A DNA stretch of 64,000 nt from Cocleimonas sp. (GCA_021647365.1 JAKIUW010000007.1:1-64000); one strand, 5' to 3'; positions 26,509-35,418 are shown, counted from the stretch's first letter. Numbers and translations: made by a program. Notes: generated from the sequence alone by a model not told the origin.

Positions 26509-28602
26509 ATGTTTGATGTAGTAACTACAACGTTTCAATACGGTGATAATACTGTAGAACTCGAAATGGGCGAAATCGCTCGCCAAGCACACGCAGCCGT
26601 TAAGGTTGATATGGATGGAACGGTCGTATTTGTAACGGTTGTTGGCAGAAAAGAGGCCAAGCCGGGACAAGACTTCTTCCCTCTCACGGTAAACTACCAA
26701 GAAAAGACTTACGCTGCAGGTAAAATCCCTGGTGGTTTCTTCCGTCGTGAAGCACGCCCAAGTGAAGGCGAGACTTTACTCGCACGTTTGATTGACCGCC
26801 CTATTCGCCCGCTTTTCCCTGCGGGTTACATGAATGAAGTTCAAGTTATCATATATGTTGTTTCTTTAAACCCTGATGTTCTTCCTGATATTCCTGCAAT
26901 GCTGGGTACATCTGCGGCATTAGCAGCATCAGGCATTCCTTTTGCTGGTCCTATCGGCGCGGCATCGGTTGGCTATAAAGATGGTAAGTACATTTTAAAC
27001 CCCAGTGTTACGCAAATGGAAGACTCTGACCTTGACCTTATGGTTGCAGGCACAGACGATGCGGTATTGATGGTTGAATCAGAAGCAAAAGAGCTTTCTG
27101 AAGAAACCATGCTAGGCGCAGTTGTTTTTGGTCACGATGAAATGCAAGTGGCTATTTCAGCAATCAACGATTTTGCTAAAGAAGTGGGTAACGAGACTTG
27201 GGACTGGACAGCACCAGAAAAAGATAAGGCTTTAGCTAAGAAAGTGGCCGATGTTTGTGAAGCTGATCTTAAAGATGCTTTTCAAACCGCTGATAAAATG
27301 GATCGCCAAGATAAGGTTGCTGCGGCAAAAACTAAACTCATGGAAGCTTTAGTTACAGATGCAGACGACTCTGCTGATGCTGGAGATGTTTCTAACGCAT
27401 TCAAAGACATTGAAAAAGACATCGTTCGTGGTCGCATTATCGCAGGTGAGCCTCGTATCGATGGTCGTGATAACACAACGGTTCGTGCTATTGAGTCTCG
27501 AGTTGGTGTACTTCCACGTACTCACGGTTCTGCGCTATTCACTCGTGGCGAAACTCAAGCATTAGTTGTTACCACACTGGGAACAACACGTGATGCACAA
27601 ATCATTGATGCACTTCAAGGCTCTTACAAAGATCCATTCTTATTGCACTATAACTTCCCTCCTTATTCAGTAGGTGAAACTGGTCGCACAGGTAGTCCGG
27701 GTCGTCGTGAAATTGGTCATGGTCGGTTGGCTAAGCGTGGTGTGCTTGCGGTTATGCCAGATCAAGAAACATTCCCATACACGATTCGTGTGGTTTCTGA
27801 AATTACAGAATCAAACGGTTCAAGCTCGATGGCTTCTGTTTGTGGTACATCACTTTCATTGATGGATGCGGGTGTTCCTATCAAAGCGCCTGTTGCAGGT
27901 ATCGCAATGGGCTTGGTTAAAGAAGGCGACAAGTTTGCTGTTTTAACCGATATCTTGGGTGATGAAGATCACCTTGGTGATATGGACTTTAAAGTAGCGG
28001 GAACAAAAGACGGTATCAACGCACTTCAAATGGATATCAAAATCCAAGGCATCACTAAAGATATTATGGAACAAGCGCTAGAGCAGGCACAAACCGCTCG
28101 TTTGCACATTCTTGATGAAATGAATAAAGTGATTTCTGAATCTCGTACAGAGGTTTCTGACTTTGCACCACGTTACGTTACGATGAAGATCAACCCTGAT
28201 AAGATTCGTGAAGTTATCGGTAAAGGCGGCGAAACTATCAGAGGCATCACCGAACAAACGGGAGCACAAGTTGATATTGATGATACTGGCGCTATCAAAA
28301 TCTCTGCCGTTGACGGCGCTGCAGCAAATGCCGCCAAGAAGATCATCGAAGATATTACAGCAGAAGCTGAAGTAGGCACAATCTACAATGGTAAAGTTGC
28401 AAAAATCATGGAGTTTGGTGCTTTTGTAACTATCCTCCCTGGTAAAGATGGCTTAGTGCATATCTCACAGATCAGTGATGAACGTGTTGAAAAAGTTGGC
28501 GACCACCTTAAAGAAGGTGACGAAGTACGTGTTAAGCTACTTGAAATTGACCGCCAAGGTCGAATGAGACTCAGTATGAAAGAGGTAAAAGATGGTGAGT
28601 AA
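26509..28602 (+). CDS. pnp: Polyribonucleotide nucleotidyltransferase (PNPase)
   Basis: PNPase (697 aa) is a phosphorolytic 3'-5' exoribonuclease and degradosome component. Two RNase PH domains are visible; the first contains PGGFFRREARPSEGETLLAR and the second has GETGRTGSPGRREIGHGRLA. They are followed by a KH domain (VIGKGGETIRGITEQTGA) and an S1 domain (GTIYNGKVAKIMEFGAFVTI). It follows rpsO in the conserved order. Its leader carries a palindromic repeat that could replace the RNase III-processed stem used for pnp autoregulation in E. coli. Confidence 0.97.
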   Translation: MFDVVTTTFQYGDNTVELEMGEIARQAHAAVKVDMDGTVVFVTVVGRKEAKPGQDFFPLTVNYQEKTYAAGKIPGGFFRREARPSEGETLLARLIDRPIRPLFPAGYMNEVQVIIYVVSLNPDVLPDIPAMLGTSAALAASGIPFAGPIGAASVGYKDGKYILNPSVTQMEDSDLDLMVAGTDDAVLMVESEAKELSEETMLGAVVFGHDEMQVAISAINDFAKEVGNETWDWTAPEKDKALAKKVADVCEADLKDAFQTADKMDRQDKVAAAKTKLMEALVTDADDSADAGDVSNAFKDIEKDIVRGRIIAGEPRIDGRDNTTVRAIESRVGVLPRTHGSALFTRGETQALVVTTLGTTRDAQIIDALQGSYKDPFLLHYNFPPYSVGETGRTGSPGRREIGHGRLAKRGVLAVMPDQETFPYTIRVVSEITESNGSSSMASVCGTSLSLMDAGVPIKAPVAGIAMGLVKEGDKFAVLTDILGDEDHLGDMDFKVAGTKDGINALQMDIKIQGITKDIMEQALEQAQTARLHILDEMNKVISESRTEVSDFAPRYVTMKINPDKIREVIGKGGETIRGITEQTGAQVDIDDTGAIKISAVDGAAANAAKKIIEDITAEAEVGTIYNGKVAKIMEFGAFVTILPGKDGLVHISQISDERVEKVGDHLKEGDEVRVKLLEIDRQGRMRLSMKEVKDGE

Positions 28603-28625
28603 ACTGTAGTTTACAACCACTCATC

Positions 28626-28653
28626 AAAAAGGCTCCTTTATGGAGCCTTTTTT
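28626..28653 (+). terminator. Rho-independent terminator of pnp
   Basis: AAAGGCTCC pairs with GGAGCCTTT around TTTAT and is followed by TTTT, 23 bp after the pnp stop. Confidence 0.9.
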
Positions 28654-28751
28654 GCATCTAAAATCCATACACGGCGTATATAGATCAACAACGGAACATT
28701 TAGATAAATAAGTAAAGGTAGATACGGTAAGCTGATAAATACATATTTAAA

Positions 28752-28777
28752 AGCACACCCCCCCACTTTTACAGCAT
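28752..28777 (+). repeat. C7 repeat, single copy (CAGCATG variant)
   Basis: AGCACACCCCCCCACTTTTA then CAGCATG. It lies about 30 bp before the ECF sigma gene start, so it falls in its probable promoter or leader region. Confidence 0.8.
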
Positions 28778-28809
28778 GTTTTATTTTACCCATAAAAGAA
28801 GAAACGACA

Positions 28810-29352
28810 ATGGAAGATATTTACGCTGATTTGTTGCAGAAAACTGCAGCGGGAGACCAGCTAGCGTTTAAGAAGCTCTATGAGGAAACATCTCCAAAAC
28901 TCATGAGCCTCTGCCTACGCTTAATGCGCACCGAAGCGCTGGCTGAAGATGTATTACAAGAAGGTTTTATCAAGGTCTGGGAAAAAGCAGATAGCTTTTC
29001 ACCTGGAAAAGGTAGAGCGCTTACGTGGATGTCCACAGTAATACGAAACAAAGGATTAGATAAGCTTCGCAGTTTAAAAACAAAAGCTGCTGAAACTGAA
29101 ATCCAATATGAAGGTTTAGAATTTGCATCGCAAGATTTACAACCCGACAATTTGGAAGATGTAAGTCAGGATTTAAAAGGCTTAATGGCCTGTTTGGATA
29201 CTTTAAAACCTGACCAAAAAGAATGTATTTTACTGTCCTATTATTACGGACATACACACCAGGAACTAGCCGATAAAATGGGCAAGCCACTGGGAACAAT
29301 TAAAGCCTGGATTAGAAGGGGCTTAGAGGATATACGACCATGTCTAACGTAA
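28810..29352 (+). CDS. ECF-type sigma factor (SigK-like)
   Basis: This 180 aa sigma-70 family ECF factor has region 2 (FKKLYEETSPKLMSLCLRLM, AEDVLQEGFIKVWEKADSF, ALTWMSTVIRNKGLDKLR) and region 4 (LKPDQKECILLSYYYGHTHQ, ELADKMGKPLGTIKAWIRRG). Its 3' end overlaps the anti-sigma gene by 13 bp. Factors of this type are held inactive by a membrane anti-sigma of the RskA family and released on envelope or oxidative stress. The regulon is unknown. Confidence 0.92.
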   Translation: MEDIYADLLQKTAAGDQLAFKKLYEETSPKLMSLCLRLMRTEALAEDVLQEGFIKVWEKADSFSPGKGRALTWMSTVIRNKGLDKLRSLKTKAAETEIQYEGLEFASQDLQPDNLEDVSQDLKGLMACLDTLKPDQKECILLSYYYGHTHQELADKMGKPLGTIKAWIRRGLEDIRPCLT

Positions 29353-30098
29353 ACAACAATACTAATAACGCTACAAAGCGCTATCAAAATCCCGAGCTAT
29401 TTGAACAGCTTGCGATTGAGTATGCTGTTGGTAGCATGCAAGGTAGAGCCAAAAAGCGTTTTGAAGCACTTATGGAAACGCATTTCTATTTGCGAGCAGT
29501 CGTCGATGCCTATGAAAATAAATTCGCCAGCTTAGTAGAGCTTTTGCCTGATGCCCAGCCTTCTAATCAGGTTTGGAAGAATATTGATGCACATATAAAA
29601 GCCTCTACTACTACGGCAACACAAGAAGAAAAAACACCTTGGTGGCAAACTAACTTCTTCAAACAAGGTTTTGGAATGGCTGCGATGGCAGTGATAGTGT
29701 CAGCTGTTCTGCTACTTAATCCTATGACGATTACACCAGAGGCAACCGCAACCGCTTATTCTGCGGTACTTGAATCCAATTCACATGATGCAATGGCAGT
29801 GACGAAGATTCAAAAATCAGATATGACGCTTTCAATTGATATTATGAAAAAAGTAAATGTTCCCGATAACATGGAATTAACACTTTGGTGTCACCCCAAA
29901 AACGGTGGAATGCCAATGAAAATGGGTACTGTTTCTAAATCAGGAAAAACTAATATCAAGATCAGTAAGAAAGAATGGCAGGAAATGAAAAATGTGGGCT
30001 CATTAGCCATTAGTATTGAACATAAAGGTGATAACACAGCTAAAAAACCTACTGGAACAATCCTTCTACAAGGACAGCTTAGTACAGCAAGTTTATGA
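29340..30098 (+). CDS. RskA-family anti-sigma factor
   Basis: This 252 aa membrane protein has an N-terminal cytoplasmic anti-sigma domain (LFEQLAIEYAVGSMQGRAKKRFEALM), one TM helix at about 110-130 (MAAMAVIVSAVLLLNP) and a periplasmic RskA C-terminal domain (NMELTLWCHPKNGGMPMKMG). It is cotranscribed with the preceding ECF sigma factor, with which it overlaps. It presumably sequesters that sigma factor until the periplasmic domain is processed. Confidence 0.9.
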   Translation: MSNVNNNTNNATKRYQNPELFEQLAIEYAVGSMQGRAKKRFEALMETHFYLRAVVDAYENKFASLVELLPDAQPSNQVWKNIDAHIKASTTTATQEEKTPWWQTNFFKQGFGMAAMAVIVSAVLLLNPMTITPEATATAYSAVLESNSHDAMAVTKIQKSDMTLSIDIMKKVNVPDNMELTLWCHPKNGGMPMKMGTVSKSGKTNIKISKKEWQEMKNVGSLAISIEHKGDNTAKKPTGTILLQGQLSTASL

Positions 30099-30111
30099 TA
30101 ATATTAGCTTC

Positions 30112-31158
30112 ATGCGATTATCATTACAAAAAAACAAAAAGCCTCTGAACTTAATTCAGAGGTTTTTTTTGCTCTGCATCACAACCTTATTCACACTTCT
30201 ATTAATCGCCTGCACACCAATACAGGCTAAAAACAATCAGTCACACTCTTATCATTACCCTATCTCCCCTGATAGAGCTAATGACAAGTACATGAACATT
30301 CAACTCCAAGGTAGCATTGCTTTAAAACCGATCTTCAAAAACTCACTACCTGTTCACGAGCTATCAGGTATTGCTTGGGATGAAGACGAACAGCTCCTTT
30401 ACGCGATCTCGGATGAAGGCTTGCTTTACCACCTCAGCGTTAATAGCGAAAAAAACAAACTCAATAGCGTTAAAGTAATTTCAGCAATGCGCTTGATGAG
30501 CTATAAGGGCTCTGCCCTTCGTGGAAAATATAGTGACTCCGAAGGCTTATCAATATTGAATGCCAATAATGGAAAGAAAGGTGATAGTGAACTTATCATT
30601 TCCTTTGAAAATAAACCGCGGATTGCAAAATACTCAACACAGGGAAAATTCTTATCATCGATAAAAATGCCAAAGAAATTAACCAAAAAAAAATACTTTC
30701 GCCATAAAAACAAAGCCTTAGAAAGCGTTACTGTACACCCTAAATACGGCATTTTAACCGCAGCAGAATATCCTTTAAAAAGTCACAAAAAATCACAACA
30801 AACCCTTTATTCAAGCTCAGGAAAAGAATGGCATTTTCCAACAGAAAAAGACAAGAACAGTGCAATTACCAGCTTGGACATACTAAAAAACGGCGATGTG
30901 TTAGTGCTTGAGCGTGCTTATGTAAACCTATTCACTCCCATCGTTATCACCCTCAGCCGTGTAAGCTTAAATAAATGTGATAAAAGTCGAAGCTGTAAAA
31001 AAGAAACTATTGCACGCCTTACAGGGGCTGATGGGTGGCTATTAGATAATTTTGAAGGGCTTGCTCACTATCGTGATAATCAATACTTTTTAGTCTCTGA
31101 TAATAATAAAAACCCGCTACAGAAAACCCTCATGATTTTATTTGAAGTAAAGCCTTAA
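30112..31158 (+). CDS. Phytase-like (esterase-like) lipoprotein
   Basis: This 348 aa lipoprotein has a signal peptide MRLSLQKNKKPLNLIQRFFL followed by a hydrophobic core and the lipobox LIAC. The mature protein is of the esterase-like phytase family (PF13449), a predicted beta-propeller. Typical motifs are VHELSGIAWDEDEQLLYAIS, YSDSEGLSI and DNFEGLAHYRDNQYFLVSDN. I chose the ATG at 30112, which gives a proper basic N-region. The predicted terminator of the sigma/anti-sigma operon lies inside the signal-peptide codons. Substrate unknown. Confidence 0.8.
   Translation: MRLSLQKNKKPLNLIQRFFLLCITTLFTLLLIACTPIQAKNNQSHSYHYPISPDRANDKYMNIQLQGSIALKPIFKNSLPVHELSGIAWDEDEQLLYAISDEGLLYHLSVNSEKNKLNSVKVISAMRLMSYKGSALRGKYSDSEGLSILNANNGKKGDSELIISFENKPRIAKYSTQGKFLSSIKMPKKLTKKKYFRHKNKALESVTVHPKYGILTAAEYPLKSHKKSQQTLYSSSGKEWHFPTEKDKNSAITSLDILKNGDVLVLERAYVNLFTPIVITLSRVSLNKCDKSRSCKKETIARLTGADGWLLDNFEGLAHYRDNQYFLVSDNNKNPLQKTLMILFEVKP
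30136..30170 (+). terminator. Rho-independent terminator inside a signal-peptide coding region
   Basis: AAGCCTCTGAA pairs with TTCAGAGGTTT around CTTAA and is followed by eight T. It lies 38 bp after the anti-sigma stop but within codons 9-20 of the lipoprotein gene that starts at 30112. It therefore either ends the sigma operon or attenuates the lipoprotein gene. Confidence 0.85.
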
Positions 31159-31220
31159 CCAATCCCAATAAAAATCATAAAAACTACTCACTTCTCTCAG
31201 ATTAGCACTACACTCTGAGC

Positions 31221-31655
31221 ATGACTATAGATAACAACAAACAAAATACAGACCAACTCGGTCACTTAGACTCTCTTGAAACATGGGAATTTTTAAAAGA
31301 AAACCCAGAGGCAAAATTAATTGATATTCGCTCATCAATGGAATTTTTATTCATAGGACACCCAACGAGTAGTATTCATATTGCATGGATGGAAGACCCC
31401 GATTGGGAAATTAACCCAAACTTTGTCAAAGAGATAAACCAAATTCAAAAAGCCAGCACTAATAACAACTGCCCTATTGTAATGATTTGTCGCAGTGGCA
31501 ATCGCTCAGAAAAAGCAGGAATTCAATTACTCGAAGCTGGCTTAACGAATATTTACCACGTGAGCGATGGCTTTGAAGGAGATCGTGACGATAATAATCA
31601 ACGTGGTACTTTAAATGGCTGGCGCTTTCATGAATTGCCTTGGGAGCAATGTTAG
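31221..31655 (+). CDS. Rhodanese-like domain protein
   Basis: This single-domain rhodanese (144 aa) has the active-site loop MICRSGNRSEKAG with the catalytic Cys. The CH2A-like start is KLIDIRSSMEFLFIGHPTSS and the end is HVSDGFEGDRDDNNQRGTLN. It is a predicted cytoplasmic sulfurtransferase carrying sulfur as a persulfide. The YHVSDGFEGD and NGWRF pattern is shared with rhodaneses of sulfur-oxidising and photosynthetic bacteria, from memory. It is convergent with the GFA/ThiF pair. Confidence 0.88.
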   Translation: MTIDNNKQNTDQLGHLDSLETWEFLKENPEAKLIDIRSSMEFLFIGHPTSSIHIAWMEDPDWEINPNFVKEINQIQKASTNNNCPIVMICRSGNRSEKAGIQLLEAGLTNIYHVSDGFEGDRDDNNQRGTLNGWRFHELPWEQC

Positions 31656-31682
31656 AAGCACACCCCCCTAGTTTTACATGGT
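31656..31682 (+). repeat. C7 repeat, single copy (TAG type) at convergent junction
   Basis: AAGCACACCCCCCTAGTTTT then ACATGG. It starts 1 bp after the rhodanese stop codon and lies before the GFA gene end on the other strand. Confidence 0.82.
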
Positions 31683-31710
31683 ATTTCTATTAATTTTAGA
31701 ATTATCATAT

Positions 31711-32112
31711 TTAGATTCTGTCCTTTTTATGTTGAGGCAAGTCATCGCATACCTCCATCCAATTAGCTTTTGATCCAGTGTAAACATGTGCATCAGGCAG
31801 CACATCCAAATCACTATCCAATGTTCCTAATGAAAACTCAATTAAACCATTGGGTTTTTCTGATACTGAAAATGTCATACTCGAACCACAGTTCTGACAA
31901 AACTGGCGTACCGAACCATTACCTGCTACATAATCCTTCAATAGCTCCTCCCCCTCAACCCAACGAAAATCTTTCACATCTGCCTCGCCCAATGTAGAAA
32001 AAGCAGCACCATGAAACTTGCGACACATGGAACAGTGGCAATGCCCCATTTGTGGCTTTATTTCATCCACTTCGTATTTAATTGCACCGCAAAGGCATTG
32101 TCCTTTATACAC
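31711..32112 (-). CDS. GFA/CENP-V family zinc protein
   Basis: This 133 aa protein is of the glutathione-dependent formaldehyde-activating enzyme/CENP-V fold. Zinc ligands are visible in GQCLCGAIKYEV, GHCHCSMCRKFHG and FCQNCGSS. I chose the GTG at 32112 because GGAGGGAGAG lies just upstream and this gives the usual family length and N-terminus (VYKGQCLCG). The frame would extend to 32145. The start overlaps the ThiF stop by 8 bp, so the genes are coupled. The actual substrate of this subfamily is uncertain. Confidence 0.85.
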   Translation of the reverse strand: MYKGQCLCGAIKYEVDEIKPQMGHCHCSMCRKFHGAAFSTLGEADVKDFRWVEGEELLKDYVAGNGSVRQFCQNCGSSMTFSVSEKPNGLIEFSLGTLDSDLDVLPDAHVYTGSKANWMEVCDDLPQHKKDRI

Positions 32113-32866
32113 TTTTATCTCTCCCTCCATCACTACAGACTTCACAAGTAGAACTTTTAGGTATATTAACTGTTTGCCATTCCATGCTTAAACCATCAAA
32201 TAGCATTAGTTTGCCGTTCACGCTTTCAGACTCCCCTATCAATATCAATATCGCCTCTAAAGCTTGTAACGTACCAATCACCCCCACTACTGGCGACAAC
32301 ACACCTTCCATTGCACAGGTCTCCGTGCTTTCAAATTCTGCTTTATATAGGCACTGATAGCACGGACCACCTGAACCTGGAATATACGAGGCAATCTGCC
32401 CTTCCATGCGAATTGCCGCACCTGAAACCAGCGGCGTACCCGTCTTGACGCAAACACGATTGATCATAAAACGTGTGGGGAAGTTATCACTACAATCCAA
32501 AATCAAATCAGCTTTATTGGCATACTCTTCCAACTCATCTTCTTCTAACTGCCAATCAATTGCCTCTACCTCACAATCAGGATTTATTTCAGCAATAGTG
32601 CGTTTTGCAGAGAATGCTTTTAACTCACCAATATCTTTGGTGCGATGAATGATTTGACGTTGCAAATTTGAATCTTCAACTTGATCAAAGTCACTGATGA
32701 TAATACGTCCTATTCCTGCGGCTGCGAGATACATGGCAGCGGGCGAGCCTAAGCCACCCATACCGATGATTAACACCGTTGCATCAAGTAATTTCTGCTG
32801 ACCTTCTTCGCCAATTTGACTCAAGCGAATTTGACGGGCATATCGGCGTTGTTGTTTCTTATTCAT
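32105..32866 (-). CDS. ThiF/MoeB/HesA family E1-like adenylyltransferase
   Basis: This 253 aa E1-like enzyme adenylates the C-terminus of a ubiquitin-like sulfur carrier (ThiS or MoaD type). It has the nucleotide-binding motif VLIIGMGGLGSPAAMYLAAA, the Asp loop ISDFDQVEDSNLQRQIIHR, LILDCSDNFPTRFMIN, CYQCLY and a C-terminal CEVC zinc pair. The start chosen is the ATG at 32866 (MNKKQQRRYARQIRLSQIG); an ATG at 32881 lies within a decayed C7 repeat. The nearby rhodanese could supply sulfur, but the carrier gene is not here. Confidence 0.9.
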   Translation of the reverse strand: MNKKQQRRYARQIRLSQIGEEGQQKLLDATVLIIGMGGLGSPAAMYLAAAGIGRIIISDFDQVEDSNLQRQIIHRTKDIGELKAFSAKRTIAEINPDCEVEAIDWQLEEDELEEYANKADLILDCSDNFPTRFMINRVCVKTGTPLVSGAAIRMEGQIASYIPGSGGPCYQCLYKAEFESTETCAMEGVLSPVVGVIGTLQALEAILILIGESESVNGKLMLFDGLSMEWQTVNIPKSSTCEVCSDGGRDKSV

Positions 32867-32878
32867 AATAATTGATCC

Positions 32879-32898
32879 CATGTAAAACTAAAGGGGCT
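32879..32898 (-). repeat. Decayed C7 repeat (TAG-like type)
   Basis: CATGTAAAACTAAAGGGGCT on the plus strand matches the family in inverse orientation with several changes. It lies just upstream of the ThiF start. A very weak second copy may lie at 32921. Confidence 0.4.
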
Positions 32899-32989
32899 TC
32901 TTAACACTATATATTAGACCACACTCCCCTGATTTTGAAGGTTGTTTTATAATCATGAAATATAGAGTAAAAAGTGAAATAATACTCGG

Positions 32990-33451
32990 ATGAATACTAC
33001 AAATAAAAAATACCATTTAGCCCAAATCAACATTGCGCAAGCTAAAGATGAAATGGATACTGAAACCATGCACGGCTTTATGTCTCGTATAGATGAGATC
33101 AACGCGATTGCTGATAAGACTGATGGTTTTATTTGGAGACTACAATCAAATGATGGTGATTCAACGTCAATCCGTGTTTTTGATGATCCTTTGCTCTTGG
33201 TAAACATGAGCGTTTGGGATAATGTTGATTCTCTTAAAAACTATGTCTACAAATCACTACATGTTGAACTAATTCGTGATCGTGAAGCATGGTTTGATAA
33301 AATGGGCGCGATGCACCAAGCCCTTTGGTGGATACCTGTTGGGCATATCCCCAGTATACAAGAAGCAAAAGATAAACTTGAGCTACTGCGTGAAAATGGC
33401 CCAAACCAAGATGTATTTACGTTTGGTAAAGCCTTTCAAAAACCTGAGTAA
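32990..33451 (+). CDS. DUF3291 family protein
   Basis: This 153 aa protein is of the DUF3291 family, related in fold to small monooxygenase-type ferredoxin-like barrels. Recognisable segments are YHLAQINIAQAKDEMDTETM, GFIWRLQSNDGD, LLLVNMSVWDNVDSLKNYVY and WFDKMGAMHQALWWIPVGHI. No function is established. It is followed 22 bp later by an SGNH hydrolase gene, probably in one operon. Confidence 0.82.
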   Translation: MNTTNKKYHLAQINIAQAKDEMDTETMHGFMSRIDEINAIADKTDGFIWRLQSNDGDSTSIRVFDDPLLLVNMSVWDNVDSLKNYVYKSLHVELIRDREAWFDKMGAMHQALWWIPVGHIPSIQEAKDKLELLRENGPNQDVFTFGKAFQKPE

Positions 33452-33473
33452 TATAATCATATAGGTGATAAAC

Positions 33474-34109
33474 ATGAAACAAATCCTCGTTTATTCTGAT
33501 TCTTTATCATGGGGAATTATCCCAAATACTCGCAAACGCCTTGCTTTTGATAAGCGCTGGACAGGTGTTTTTGAAAATGCACTTAACAACAAAAATCAAA
33601 ATGTACGCGTCATTGAGAATTGTTTGAATGGTCGTAGAACGGTCTGGAGTGACCCATATAAAGATGGACGTGATGGCTCGCAAGGGCTTGCACAGGTTAT
33701 GGAAATCAACTCGCCGTTGTCGCTGGTCATTATTTTACTCGGGCATAATGATTTTCAAGCAACGCATGACAACACCGCATGGTTATCCGCTCAAGGCATG
33801 GTAAAGCTGATTCAAATAATCCGTCAAGCACCGATTGAACCTGAAATGCCTATGCCAGAAATATTGGTAATTGCGCCACCCGTTATTACCGAACCTAAAG
33901 GCGCTATTGCGAATAAATTCAGAGGTGCAGAAAAGCGCTGCAAGGGTTTAGCAAAAGAGCTGGAGATAATTGCTAAGGATAATAATGTGCACTTTTTTGA
34001 CTCAAATACAGTGATTCAATCAAGTACGATTGACGGGATTCATCTTGATGATGATCAGCATAATTTACTAGGAACTACAGTTGCCAGCGTTTATTTAAAG
34101 ATAACTTAA
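33474..34109 (+). CDS. SGNH/GDSL-family hydrolase
   Basis: This 211 aa cytoplasmic SGNH hydrolase has block I SDSLSWG with the nucleophile Ser, block II with GRRTVW, block III LGHNDF with Asn, and block V DGIHLD with the catalytic Asp/His. Its specificity may be esterase, arylesterase or acyl-thioesterase-like. The start ATG at 33474 is preceded by AGGTG at good spacing. It lies 22 bp after the DUF3291 gene. Confidence 0.87.
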   Translation: MKQILVYSDSLSWGIIPNTRKRLAFDKRWTGVFENALNNKNQNVRVIENCLNGRRTVWSDPYKDGRDGSQGLAQVMEINSPLSLVIILLGHNDFQATHDNTAWLSAQGMVKLIQIIRQAPIEPEMPMPEILVIAPPVITEPKGAIANKFRGAEKRCKGLAKELEIIAKDNNVHFFDSNTVIQSSTIDGIHLDDDQHNLLGTTVASVYLKIT

Positions 34110-34117
34110 TCAGTTAG

Positions 34118-34186
34118 TTAAGCCAATAACATAAAGCCAATCACTAGCGCACTAATAAAAATTGCTTCTTTAATTGTTTTAGACAT
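34118..34186 (-). CDS. Small membrane peptide of 22 aa
   Basis: A short frame on the minus strand encodes a 22-residue peptide: MSKTIKEAIF followed by a hydrophobic stretch ISALVIGFMLLA. It is one TM helix with a short charged N-terminus. A strong ribosome-binding site (AAAGGTGAGAAAA) lies directly before its ATG. No family is recognised. The position between the SGNH gene and the next minus-strand gene does not suggest a role. Confidence 0.45.
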   Translation of the reverse strand: MSKTIKEAIFISALVIGFMLLA

Positions 34187-34337
34187 TTTTCTCACCTTTG
34201 TTGTTTTTTTAAGTTCCATTTTCTTAACTATTTTAATTATACGCAAGAGATCAGAAAATGGATGGTGGCTATCAATAAATATCCTGCTCCTTTTAAGCTG
34301 AAAAGACCAATACTTTCAGACAGGCGTTACGTTTTCT

Positions 34338-35189
34338 CTACAAGTTTTTTAATATTGGGTTTTGGAATAGTATTCTTCCTGTATAACGCGCGCCTTCTTT
34401 GGTGAGATGCCCACCATCGAATGAAATGAGTTCCATTTTGTCGGTAAAAATCTGACAAGTTTTTTGTTTACCACAAACCATTTCATGTTGGTCAACAAAG
34501 GTATTTTCACCTAAGCTATCTTTTAAAATTTGGTTGACTTCCATCTGCCCTTTATCAACAATATTTCTTATTAGTTTCAAATCTTTATCGGGTAAACTTA
34601 AGTATTTTTTGATAGCAACTCTACCGTAGCTTTTCTTGCCAAGTACCACTAATTTTTGTTGTGGCTCAATCGCTAGGTTTTTAATGGTTTGTGATAAGTG
34701 CTTGGCTGACCATGCCTTCCAACTGGCAACTAGAATAACTAAATCTGCCTCTGCTATTTGTGTTCTGGCTTTTTCTAAGGTATCTGATTTATCACAGAAG
34801 GCTTTATCTTTGGGGTTAATTAAACGTGCTGACTCGTTGCCCAAAAATATCTGACAACGAACAGGGATATAACGTGTGCGGATTTGATAATTGTTGAGAT
34901 AATGATTTTCTGAAACAGAATTGAAAAAGTCCTGCGCGTAGCTATCACCAATAATCAGTGCTTTCTTTTTATTATCATTTTGATCAAAAGGCTGCTTCAT
35001 AAAAGACAAAAATTGTGAGCGCATGTACTCACCATTCGCTTTTATATTTGAGGCTTTCAATAGCTTCTCGATGGTTTTGGTATTGTTTGATTCGGCGTAA
35101 CTGACAGTACATGTCAGCAACCCTAAAATGATAATCACCGATGTGATAAAACTTGAGCGTATTTTTTGTATCAGCAGCTTTTCTATCAT
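34338..35189 (-). CDS. SGNH-domain secreted or membrane-anchored protein
   Basis: This protein of about 283 aa has an N-terminal hydrophobic segment (SSFITSVIIILGLLTC) acting as signal peptide or anchor. The C-terminal SGNH domain resembles that fused to acyltransferase-3 (OafA-like) proteins: nucleophile motif ALIIGDSYAQDF, a middle ADLVILVASWKAW and the end motif FDGGHLTKEGARYTG. Here it stands without the acyltransferase half. A role in modifying a surface polysaccharide is possible but not shown. I chose the ATG at 35189 over 35210. Confidence 0.72.
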   Translation of the reverse strand: MIEKLLIQKIRSSFITSVIIILGLLTCTVSYAESNNTKTIEKLLKASNIKANGEYMRSQFLSFMKQPFDQNDNKKKALIIGDSYAQDFFNSVSENHYLNNYQIRTRYIPVRCQIFLGNESARLINPKDKAFCDKSDTLEKARTQIAEADLVILVASWKAWSAKHLSQTIKNLAIEPQQKLVVLGKKSYGRVAIKKYLSLPDKDLKLIRNIVDKGQMEVNQILKDSLGENTFVDQHEMVCGKQKTCQIFTDKMELISFDGGHLTKEGARYTGRILFQNPILKNL

Positions 35190-35241
35190 GACGTAATCCC
35201 CATTACCCAATCTTCTGACCTAGTGAATATAGTTTAGTTTC

Positions 35242-35406
35242 AATGAGACCTTTGCATGAGAGTATGGCGAGAGAAAAAATTGCGTGATTTTTCCTGTTTT
35301 TCTTAAAAAAGAGGTTAATAGCAGGGCTATTGAGCGATTTTTTAAGGAAAACAGGGGGAATTCAAGCATTTTTAATCCGTCATATCTCTCGTGCAAAGGT
35401 CTCTCA
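35242..35406. repeat. GAGACCTTTGCA-ended inverted-repeat element
   Basis: The element starts TGAGACCTTTGCATGAGAGT and ends with the near-inverse TCTCTCGTGCAAAGGTCTCT. The interior includes AGCAGGGCTATTGAGCGATT. It looks like a non-autonomous transposon relic. An open frame across it has no gene-like features. A solo end lies at 41181-41207. Confidence 0.65.
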
Positions 35407-35418
35407 ATACTAATACTA

